This document shows, piece by piece, positions 1 through 5,009 of a DNA stretch of 5,019 nucleotides (its first letter is position 1; the number at the start of each line of letters is the position of its first letter). The notes under the pieces are model-generated. The model saw only the letters and a list, made by a program, of their open reading frames with translations. It was not told the DNA's origin and did no database searches. The stretch is taken from the NCBI GenBank assembly GCA_031264545.1, contig JAISDV010000177.1, positions 1-5,019 of the forward strand. The letters run 5' to 3'. Source of the stretch: Oscillospiraceae bacterium. GTDB taxonomy: Bacteria; Bacillota; Clostridia; Oscillospirales; Oscillospiraceae. Both the position numbers and the translations under genes were made by a program.

Positions 1-616
1 CAAGCTTCCCGACCATGTCCCGAACCGCCTGAATACGGGCCTTCTGATCCGCCACAAACGCTTCGGCGCTTTCTTCAACGCCGAAAATCCTGCCGATATC
101 GAGGATTTCCCGATACTGCTCGTCCAGCGTAGTGGCAGAGTTTACATAGACGGTCATGCCATATTGGGCAACCTCCTCAATGTTACAGCCGGAATCACCG
201 ATTTCCCAGTCCAGAGCATAAATGAAATCCGCACCGCTGGAGATGATCGCTTCACGGGTTGCCGGGCCGTAATTGAGCTGCGGAATATTCGACACGGCTT
301 CCTCATATTCGGGGAGAGGACCGCGGCTATGGTTGATCAGGGACCTGCCGACGACGCAGTCGCCAAGGCCGAGCGCGACAAACAGCTCTGTGCAGTTGGG
401 GCCGAGGGTCAGAACCTTTTCGGGTTTTTTCTCTAATGTCACTTCCCTGCCGTAGTTATCAAGGGTCATGGGATAGGCGCCCGCGGCATCGGCCTGAGCG
501 GACGGTTCCCCACTGGTTTGAGCAGGGGGCGTCTGTCCGCCGCAGGCCGCCAGGGTCGCTGCCGCCAGCGCGCAGACAAGAAGCAGGGCAAATAGCTGGT
601 TTGTCGCGTTTTTCAT
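1..616 (-). CDS. ABC transporter substrate-binding lipoprotein, FhuD/BtuF-like (partial, C-terminus off window)
   Basis: This is the solute-binding component of the importer encoded just upstream, anchored outside the membrane by lipid. The first 205 codons are visible and the frame runs open off the left edge. The start at 616 is fixed by GGAGG at 623-627, six bases upstream. Residues 1-24 form a lipoprotein signal peptide: a Lys/Asn start, a Leu/Ala-rich core and a lipobox L22-A23-A24-C25. A short Gly/Pro/Ser/Gln/Ala linker follows. From about residue 48 the protein reads as a Peripla_BP_2 (class III) domain: an N-terminal YPMTLDNYGREVTL segment, then EKVLTLGPNCTELFVALGL, and later a 'REAIISSGADFIYALDWE' stretch typical of the first lobe. 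Family members usually have 300-400 residues, so the second lobe is missing. The ligand is probably a metal chelate (siderophore, haem or cobalamin), but the first lobe alone cannot decide. Confidence 0.93.
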   Translation of the reverse strand, partial: MKNATNQLFALLLVCALAAATLAACGGQTPPAQTSGEPSAQADAAGAYPMTLDNYGREVTLEKKPEKVLTLGPNCTELFVALGLGDCVVGRSLINHSRGPLPEYEEAVSNIPQLNYGPATREAIISSGADFIYALDWEIGDSGCNIEEVAQYGMTVYVNSATTLDEQYREILDIGRIFGVEESAEAFVADQKARIQAVRDMVGKL

Positions 617-632
617 ACTTTTCCTCCATAAA

Positions 633-1424
633 TTACCTGTCATTTGAGTCTTCCTTTATTTCCGCAGGCAAGAATGTAATCGCTGTCTTGCCTGTAATCG
701 GATGTTTGCCAACAGAGCTGCGCACGCCGTATACCCCATAAATATTTTCCGGGGTAAACACCTCTTCCGGCGTGCCGCGCAGCACAATCCTTCCGGCCTT
801 CAGGACATACAGGCGGTCACAGTAAAGCGCGGCCATATTCAGGTCGTGGATCGCCGAGAGGACCGTGACCTTGAGCCGTTTGATAAAATCAAAGACCTGC
901 ATCTGATAGCTGATGTCCAGATGGTTGGTCGGTTCGTCTAAAATGAAAAAGTCACTTTCCTGCGCGATGGCGCGAGCAATGATGACGCGCTGTTTCTCTC
1001 CGCCCGAAAGATTCAGGTAGTTTCGCTTTGCCATGTCCTCCATGCCCAGATGCGCCAGGGCATGCTTGACAATATATTTATCATACGCGTTGTCAATGTC
1101 AAAAAGCCTTTTATGGGGACTGCGCCCCATGGCCACAATTTCTTCCACAAGAAAATTGAACGGCACATCATTTTCCTGCCCCACGACGGCAAGCTTCAGC
1201 GCAGATCTCTTATGGCTCATTTTCAACAGATTTTCGCCGTCCAGAGTGATCGTTCCCCTGTCGGGCGTCAGCGCCCGGTAAATATTATTCAGCACCGTAG
1301 ATTTGCCGCTGCCGTTTGGGCCGATCAGGCCGATAAATTCACCTGCCTCCACGTGGAGACAGACATTGTCGGCAGCTTCGCATTCCCCGTAAGAAAAGGT
1401 CAGGTTTTCAACCTGCAACCGCAT
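633..1424 (-). CDS. FecE/BtuD-type ABC importer ATP-binding protein
   Basis: This 263-residue cytoplasmic ATPase powers uptake through the FecCD-type permease encoded upstream. All nucleotide-binding motifs are intact: Walker A GPNGSGKST at 35-43, Q-loop Gln83, signature LSGGE at 139-143, Walker B FFILDEP at 159-165 with catalytic Glu164, D-loop NHLD at 167-170, and switch His193. The length and the C-terminal 'LRGTPEEVFTPENIYGVYG' segment are typical of FepC/FecE/BtuD proteins. The start at 1424 has a purine-rich site (AAGGGAGAG, 1431-1439) just upstream. The same frame stays open far upstream through the permease gene, but that extension is out of frame with the permease and has no ATPase homology, so it is not part of the protein. 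The stop lies 16 bp before the binding-protein start, so the two are surely co-transcribed. Confidence 0.96.
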   Translation of the reverse strand: MRLQVENLTFSYGECEAADNVCLHVEAGEFIGLIGPNGSGKSTVLNNIYRALTPDRGTITLDGENLLKMSHKRSALKLAVVGQENDVPFNFLVEEIVAMGRSPHKRLFDIDNAYDKYIVKHALAHLGMEDMAKRNYLNLSGGEKQRVIIARAIAQESDFFILDEPTNHLDISYQMQVFDFIKRLKVTVLSAIHDLNMAALYCDRLYVLKAGRIVLRGTPEEVFTPENIYGVYGVRSSVGKHPITGKTAITFLPAEIKEDSNDR

Positions 1425-1440
1425 ATTTTTCTCTCCCTTA

Positions 1441-1471
1441 GAACCTGAATTAACAGTATGAATACAGGCTC
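1441..1471 (-). other. Intercistronic stem-loop between permease and ATPase genes
   Basis: On the transcribed strand GAGCCTG (1471-1465) can pair with CAGGTTC (1447-1441), seven pairs including one G-U. An inner ATT/AAT pairing shortens the 17-base loop. The hairpin begins immediately after the permease stop codon and ends just before the ATPase ribosome binding site. No U-run follows on this strand, so it is not a normal intrinsic terminator. A role in mRNA processing, stability or dosage between permease and ATPase is inference. Confidence 0.5.
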
Positions 1472-2539
1472 TTACTTTTTCTCTTTGGTATTTCTTTTCA
1501 GCAGCCAGATAAACAGCGGTCCGCCGATCACCGCCGTCAGGATACCGACTGGAAGCTCCTCCGGCGCGATCACCATTCGCGCGGCAACATCGACCCATAC
1601 GACCAGAATGGCCCCGAGCAGCGCAGAAAGCGGAAGCACCTTCCGATGGTCCCCGCCCACGAGCAGGCGCGTAAAATGCGGCACCATAAGCCCTACGAAT
1701 CCGATGGTTCCGCTGACTGCGATGGTAACGCCGGCTATCAGGGAGGCAAGCAAAACCAGCAGCTTTTGCAGCCGGCGCACATTGCAGCCGAGCGCAATTG
1801 CGCTTTCGTGGCCCAGAAGCAGCAGGTTTAGCCCGCGATAGTTGAGCATCAGAACGGCCAGACAGATCAGCAGAACGACCAGCGGCAGCTGCAGATACGC
1901 CCATTTTGCGCCCGCCAGGCTTCCGGACATCCAAAACTCGGCATTGTGCAGGCCCAGCGCATTCGGCGCGCTGAGCTTGATAATACTGGTGACGCCGTCC
2001 ATAATCATGGAGATCGCCACACCTGACAGGAGGAGCTGTGTGATATTGATCCGGCCGCGCACACGGGAAATGACATAAACAAAAACAATGGTGATCGCCG
2101 AACCGATGAATGCGCTGATGGATAAGGAATAGGCGCCCAAAAAAGAAAACGCGCCGAAAAGCATACCCAGTGTTGCAAAAGCGGCCGCGCCGGAGGAGAC
2201 GCCAAGAATAAACGGATCGGCCAGGTGATTGCGAACCAGCGCCTGCATCGTCACGCCGCAGACGGCAAGAGATGCGCCCACGATCATGCCGAGACAAACG
2301 CGCGGCAAGCGCAAGCCAAGCACAATGTTTTGATCGAGCGTTTCCCATGTCTGAGAAATATAACGGCCAATTCCCGGGATACGGCTCAGAAGTATTTTCG
2401 CTGTTGTCCCCGGCGCTACAGACACGGGCCCAAGCCCGGTCGCCAGAAGCGCCGTAGCGATTGCCACAATGACCAGAAGAATGATGATCAGCGGCATGTT
2501 GGGTTCTGCGCGATTGAAGCTTTTCTTGAAGGCGCCCAT
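1472..2539 (-). CDS. FecCD-family ABC importer permease
   Basis: This 355-residue polytopic permease is expected to work as a homodimer with about ten membrane helices per subunit, as in BtuC/FhuB/FepD. Family landmarks are clear: a first hydrophobic helix at about 15-36, LRLPR at 76-80, the run NHLADPFILGVSSGAA at 104-119, GFVGLMVPHFTR at 280-291 (the cytoplasmic coupling region), and the terminal PEELPVGILTAVIGGP at about 326-341, followed by a Lys-rich tail. The start at 2539 has GAGG at 2548-2551 with an 8-base spacer. The next in-frame Met (residue 15) has no ribosome binding site. It is the first gene of a permease-ATPase-binding protein operon. Only one permease gene is present, consistent with a homodimer. 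Substrate is likely a siderophore, haem or corrinoid; the sequence does not say which. Confidence 0.95.
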   Translation of the reverse strand: MGAFKKSFNRAEPNMPLIIILLVIVAIATALLATGLGPVSVAPGTTAKILLSRIPGIGRYISQTWETLDQNIVLGLRLPRVCLGMIVGASLAVCGVTMQALVRNHLADPFILGVSSGAAAFATLGMLFGAFSFLGAYSLSISAFIGSAITIVFVYVISRVRGRINITQLLLSGVAISMIMDGVTSIIKLSAPNALGLHNAEFWMSGSLAGAKWAYLQLPLVVLLICLAVLMLNYRGLNLLLLGHESAIALGCNVRRLQKLLVLLASLIAGVTIAVSGTIGFVGLMVPHFTRLLVGGDHRKVLPLSALLGAILVVWVDVAARMVIAPEELPVGILTAVIGGPLFIWLLKRNTKEKK

Positions 2540-2591
2540 GATGCGTACCTCGCTCGAAAACGAAAAAATATGCGGAATTTGAAACGCGCTC

Positions 2592-2620
2592 TATCACGGG
2601 CAGCCGCCCGCTAGTGTCAA
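2592..2620 (-). promoter_or_regulatory. Possible promoter/operator region of the ABC importer operon
   Basis: A perfect -35 hexamer TTGACA lies on the minus strand at 2620-2615, about 75 bp before the permease start. At the usual 17-base spacing the -10 is poor (GTGATA, 2597-2592). GATAGA two bases further on is no better, as the spacer becomes 19. Such a weak -10 could mean activator dependence, or the real promoter may be elsewhere. The spacer contains the inverted repeat CGGGC-AGCC-GCCCG (2597-2610, plus-strand reading), which could be an operator. No Fur or DtxR consensus is seen. Confidence 0.25.
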
Positions 2621-2670
2621 TCACACAGTAAGCGTAACAAAGAAAGCTTGGTATTGTAAGCCTCCCCAGG

Positions 2671-2705
2671 GGTTGTTTTTTTGCATAAAAAGCAGAAAAA
2701 CAACC
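2671..2705. repeat. Strong 14-bp inverted repeat (hairpin) in the divergent intergenic region
   Basis: On the plus strand ggttgttttt (2671-2680) is the exact reverse complement of aaaaacaacc (2696-2705). The intervening bases extend the stem through a T/G position (2681/2695) and TGC/GCA (2682-2684 with 2692-2694), leaving a 7-base loop ataaaaa (2685-2691). In RNA the T/G position is a U-G pair for rightward transcripts but a C/A mismatch for leftward ones. It lies between the ABC operon and the divergent gene at 2862. It may be a leader element, a protein-binding palindrome or a relic; function is unknown. Confidence 0.6.
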
Positions 2706-2707
2706 TG

Positions 2708-2736
2708 ACCCGAAGTGTACGCACCCGAAGAAGGGT
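2708..2736. repeat. Short direct repeat ACCCGAAG x2 with local hairpin
   Basis: ACCCGAAG occurs at 2708-2715 and again at 2723-2730, 15 bases apart, so about one and a half helical turns between starts. The second copy also starts a small hairpin, ACCC-gaagaa-GGGT (2723-2736). It sits directly beside the 2671-2705 inverted repeat and upstream of the promoter at 2757-2785. Phased copies could be a regulator site; the sequence is too short to assign one. Confidence 0.3.
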
Positions 2737-2756
2737 TGCGCGTTTGCATATTCCCG

Positions 2757-2785
2757 TTGTTTTTGCCGCTTGGCCGTGCTATACT
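2757..2785 (+). promoter_or_regulatory. Extended -10 promoter of the PD40-like gene
   Basis: The -10 hexamer TATACT at 2780-2785 is preceded by TG at 2777-2778 with one base between, the extended -10 pattern of sigma-A/sigma-70. The -35 at 17-base spacing is only TTGTTT (2757-2762), which is acceptable because extended -10 promoters tolerate a weak -35. Transcription would start near 2792, giving a leader of about 70 bases before the gene at 2862. Confidence 0.6.
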
Positions 2786-2861
2786 CATTGTGGTGAGTTT
2801 TGCGGATTTTGCCGCGCTTGCCGGGGACGTTTTCACCCGTTTTATGAAGGAGCGGAGCATT

Positions 2862-3416
2862 ATGACTGACAAAGCGCACGGCAAGAAACGCGGCTTACTG
2901 ATCGGTACAGGTCTGACCGTAGTTGGCTTGGTTGCGGCCTCATGCCTCTTTTACAGGTTCGTGATTACAGCCGATAAGACCCTGTCACCCTCAAAAGACT
3001 ATCAGGCTTCGTTCAACCGGCTCTCTAATACCATAACAGTGGAGCAGTTGAGCACCGGCGCAAAACGGCATACGGCCGAATGTTACGACCCGGACTTTTT
3101 TTGGTCGCCTGACAGCCGATACCTTGCTGTAAATATTTCGTACGCGAATGGCGCCCGCAGGGCGGAAATAAAGGATTTGGTGCACAATAACACAAGCTCA
3201 ACGCTTACAAAATCGGGTATTCAAGATGGGTTCGAAGACACACGCACGCATAATCAAGATGACTATGCGTGCATTGAGATCACAAAATGGCTGGATAACC
3301 GATATGTGATTATTGAATTCTCATGGCCTTCCGACACACCGGGGGAAAACATAGCCGGCTGGTGCGTGTATGATTGTACTTCACGCACGGTCACGGAGTT
3401 GGCCGCCGCCAAATGA
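2862..3416 (+). CDS. Membrane-anchored protein with PD40/TolB-like beta-propeller segments, function unknown
   Basis: This 184-residue protein has a basic N-terminus (KKR at 8-10) and one hydrophobic segment at about 11-35, most likely an uncleaved signal anchor with the rest outside the cell. I do not recognise a named family. The outer part has three blade-like segments: SPSKDYQASF (42-51), WSPDSRYLAV (81-90, a good PD40 motif) and WLDNRYVIIE (143-152). The first and third are followed by strand-like V/Y-x-x-x-S/T-x-x-x-V patterns, as in TolB/WD40-like propellers. Three blades are too few for a closed propeller, so it may be a fragment or may oligomerise. The start at 2862 has AAGGAG at 2847-2852, 9 bases upstream. 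An in-frame ATG at 2844 lies before that site and is rejected. The gene looks more AT-rich than its neighbours, perhaps from separate acquisition. It stands alone, divergent from the ABC operon. Confidence 0.8.
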   Translation: MTDKAHGKKRGLLIGTGLTVVGLVAASCLFYRFVITADKTLSPSKDYQASFNRLSNTITVEQLSTGAKRHTAECYDPDFFWSPDSRYLAVNISYANGARRAEIKDLVHNNTSSTLTKSGIQDGFEDTRTHNQDDYACIEITKWLDNRYVIIEFSWPSDTPGENIAGWCVYDCTSRTVTELAAAK

Positions 3417-3475
3417 TGGAAAGCCGCTATTCCGGCATTGACCTGCCGCCGCGTTATGCGCTCTGAGCAATTCGC

Positions 3476-3497
3476 TCCGGGCGGGAACACCGCCGGA
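3476..3497 (+). terminator. Possible terminator hairpin after the PD40-like gene
   Basis: TCCGG (3476-3480) pairs with CCGGA (3493-3497), and after one bulged G, CGG (3482-3484) pairs with CCG (3490-3492). The loop is gaaca. This GC-rich hairpin is about 60 bases past the stop codon at 3416. It is followed only by CTTTG, a very short U-run, so termination may be weak or factor-dependent. Its position just before a new promoter at 3516 favours a transcription boundary. Confidence 0.4.
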
Positions 3498-3515
3498 CTT
3501 TGCGGCGTCATAGGA

Positions 3516-3544
3516 TTGACACCTGAGATTGACGGTGATAAAAT
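3516..3544 (+). promoter_or_regulatory. Near-consensus sigma-A promoter for the SGNH-hydrolase/DUF4358 genes
   Basis: TTGACA at 3516-3521 (6 of 6 consensus bases) and TAAAAT at 3539-3544 (5 of 6) are separated by exactly 17 bases. A TG just before the -10 (3536-3537) is one base off the extended -10 position. Transcription should start near 3551, about 90 bases before the ATG at 3641. This is the best promoter in the window and suggests constitutive, fairly strong expression unless the leader regulates it. Confidence 0.8.
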
Positions 3545-3553
3545 TACGAAAAC

Positions 3554-3617
3554 GCATTTTGACGATGCAAAAACTGTATGGAATAATGGCAGGCTTCTGA
3601 TAATGCTAAAGTCTGCC
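3554..3617 (+). promoter_or_regulatory. Structured 5' leader of the SGNH-hydrolase mRNA
   Basis: Two stems are visible between the predicted transcription start and the ribosome binding site. The first is small: GCAT (3554-3557) with ATGC (3565-3568), loop of 7. The second is solid: GGCAGGCTT (3588-3596) with AAGTCTGCC (3609-3617), nine pairs including one G-U, loop of 12. The second ends 14 bases before GGAGG at 3632-3636. No U-run follows it, so it is not a terminator. I match no known riboswitch class. It may stabilise the mRNA or bind a regulator. Confidence 0.45.
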
Positions 3618-3640
3618 CTTACCATGTTATCGGAGGTCCT

Positions 3641-4486
3641 ATGAAAAGACGTAAGCAGGACGGCGTATACTTCTTCTGGTCGGCATCCATCGTTATCTGC
3701 ATGCTCATCGCCCTTTTTACACTCGGCTTTGCCTCCTGCAAAAAGGGGACGCCGGCCGCATCTCCCTCCGCCCCCGCATCCGAATCGCCCGAGCCCTCTC
3801 CTACCGCTACGGGAGAACCGCCGGAAAGCAACACGCCCGACGTCACGGAATCCCCCGCCGCGCAGAATACGGGCGCCCGGCTGGGCGAGACGGCGGACCT
3901 GGGCCAGGAATACATCGATAAGTTCATCTTCCTCGGCGACAGCACGACCTATGGCCTTGGCTATTACGATGTGGTGGCCGACTCTCAGGTCTGGACGCCT
4001 GAAAACGGGACGCTCACGCTTGCCTTCTGGAGCACGGTAAAAATCGTCTATCCGGACGACGGCACCGAGATTCCCATTAATGAGGCATCGGCGAAAAAAC
4101 AACCGGAATATCTGATGATCACCCTGGGTGTCAACGGTGTTTCCTTTATGGACGAAACATACTTTACAGAGGAATATACAAAGCTTGTTCAGGCCGTTCA
4201 GGAGACAAGTCCCGACACCAGGATCATTCTCAACTCCATCTACCCCATATCGGCCGCTTACCCTGCCGAAAACGGGATAACAAATGCAAAGATCGAAGCG
4301 GCCAAGGGCTGGATCGAGCGAATCGCAAACACACTCGGTGTCCGTTATCTGGACAGCGCCAGCGTTCTCAAGAACGAAAACGGCGCCTTACCTGAAACCC
4401 TCAATAACGGCGGCGACGGTCTGCATCTCAATACGGACGGCTTTAATCTTGTCATCAACTATATCCGGACGCACGGCTATCAATAA
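3641..4486 (+). CDS. SGNH/GDSL-type hydrolase lipoprotein
   Basis: A 281-residue extracellular protein, probably a serine esterase or acyl-transferring enzyme acting at the cell surface. It has a basic N-terminus (KRRK), a hydrophobic segment at about 11-32 and a lipobox-like F30-A31-S32-C33. The -3 Phe is atypical, so lipidation is likely but not certain. Residues about 36-77 are a low-complexity Ser/Pro/Glu/Thr/Ala linker, as expected for a wall-spanning tether. The catalytic domain starts near 90: block I FLGDSTTYG (97-105) with nucleophile Ser101, block III GVN (163-165) with oxyanion Asn165, and block V DGLH (259-262) with Asp259 and His262. The Asp that often follows the block III Asn is Gly here. 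GGAGGT (3632-3637) precedes the ATG by three bases. It is the first gene of a pair with the DUF4358 lipoprotein. The substrate is unknown; polysaccharide or peptidoglycan O-acyl groups are reasonable guesses. Confidence 0.88.
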   Translation: MKRRKQDGVYFFWSASIVICMLIALFTLGFASCKKGTPAASPSAPASESPEPSPTATGEPPESNTPDVTESPAAQNTGARLGETADLGQEYIDKFIFLGDSTTYGLGYYDVVADSQVWTPENGTLTLAFWSTVKIVYPDDGTEIPINEASAKKQPEYLMITLGVNGVSFMDETYFTEEYTKLVQAVQETSPDTRIILNSIYPISAAYPAENGITNAKIEAAKGWIERIANTLGVRYLDSASVLKNENGALPETLNNGGDGLHLNTDGFNLVINYIRTHGYQ

Positions 4487-4487
4487 G

Positions 4488-4500
4488 CCGCGTCCGGCGG
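4488..4500 (+). other. Small intercistronic hairpin
   Basis: CCGC (4488-4491) can pair with GCGG (4497-4500) around a 5-base loop, directly after the SGNH-hydrolase stop codon. It is followed by an A-rich, not U-rich, stretch, so it is not an intrinsic terminator and read-through into the next gene is expected. The four-base stem could be chance. Confidence 0.25.
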
Positions 4501-4529
4501 AACAACAGAAAAGGACTGGACGACTTACT

Positions 4530-5009
4530 ATGAAAAAGAACGCACTTGTGCTAATCTCCGCAATTGTGGCCCTTTCCCTGCTTGCCGGTTGCGGCGGCTC
4601 CGCCAAGGTCAGGGACGATGTCGACGTCGGCGAGCTTTCTGCCGCGCTCGCGGCCAACATCGGCGGCGACGGTCTCGCCCCTGTTTCAGACGGCTACTAC
4701 GCCGGCGCCATGAAGATAGACGTGACGGATTTTGCCGGCTACGACGTGAAGGTCAACGCCAATAACGCCGACGAAATCGGCGTTTTCAAGGCCGGCGACG
4801 CCGCCGGCGTCGCCGACGTTAAACAGGCGGTAGAGACATACATCCAGATGCGCAAGGATACCTGGATGACGGAATACATGCCCGAGCATCGCCCGAAGCT
4901 CGACGCCGCCGAGATCAAAACACTCGGCAATTATGTGATGTACGCCATACTGTCCGACGACGCGAGAGAAGCCGTTTTCAGCGCCATTGAAAAGCAGCTG
5001 ACTGCCTGA
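4530..5009 (+). CDS. DUF4358 domain lipoprotein
   Basis: This is a 159-residue secreted lipoprotein of unknown biochemical function. A textbook signal peptide ends in lipobox L18-A19-G20-C21 after a basic MKKN start. The mature part matches the DUF4358 pattern as I know it: an N-terminal helix (VGELSAALAANIG), then DEIGVFKAGDA (about 87-97), VETYIQMRKDTW, and GNYVMYAILSD near the C-terminus followed by a final helix. The full domain is present. The start at 4530 is forced by the signal peptide, and no other in-frame start is near. The only ribosome-site candidate, AAAAGGA (4509-4515), is 14 bases away, so initiation may be weak or depend on translation of the gene 43 bp upstream. From memory, such genes in Clostridia often lie near SGNH/AlgX-like and MBOAT acyltransferase genes, suggesting a surface acylation role. 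The next gene is outside the window. Confidence 0.88.
   Translation: MKKNALVLISAIVALSLLAGCGGSAKVRDDVDVGELSAALAANIGGDGLAPVSDGYYAGAMKIDVTDFAGYDVKVNANNADEIGVFKAGDAAGVADVKQAVETYIQMRKDTWMTEYMPEHRPKLDAAEIKTLGNYVMYAILSDDAREAVFSAIEKQLTA

Noticed and set aside
164..455. Plus-strand short frames over the binding-protein gene
   Set aside because: They lie opposite a gene with signal peptide, lipobox and a Peripla_BP_2 domain, and have no ribosome binding site or recognisable protein features.
2661..2687. CCTCCCCAGGGG followed by a T-run as a rightward terminator
   Set aside because: The CCCC/GGGG halves leave no room for a loop, and no rightward gene lies upstream to be terminated. The T-run is better explained as an arm of the 2671-2705 inverted repeat.
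2540..2861. Cobalamin riboswitch or Fur box upstream of the ABC operon
   Set aside because: None of the conserved cobalamin-riboswitch boxes and no 19-bp Fur or DtxR-type palindrome could be found by eye on the minus strand. A covariance-model search (cmsearch with the Rfam cobalamin model) would settle the riboswitch question.
1425..2879. Very long open minus-strand frame continuous with the ATPase gene, which would make a 748-residue protein
   Set aside because: It runs through the permease gene in a different frame. Its upstream translation is Arg/Ser/Ala-rich with no domain, while the permease frame shows clear FecCD motifs. The ATPase has its own start and ribosome binding site at 1424.
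3263..4102. Minus-strand 279-codon frame opposite the PD40-like and SGNH genes
   Set aside because: The translation is low-complexity and Arg/Gly-rich. It crosses a near-consensus plus-strand promoter and lies opposite a gene with intact signal peptide and catalytic motifs.
4284..4529. Upstream in-frame extension of the DUF4358 gene
   Set aside because: The added segment overlaps the SGNH gene in another frame, has no homology I recognise, and would bury the lipoprotein signal peptide that starts at 4530.
4408..4675. 15-base direct repeat CGGCGGCGACGGTCT at 4408-4422 and 4661-4675
   Set aside because: Both copies encode a GGDGL-type peptide in unrelated contexts (active-site block V in one protein, N-terminal region in the other). 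Shared codon preference in a GC-rich genome is sufficient explanation.
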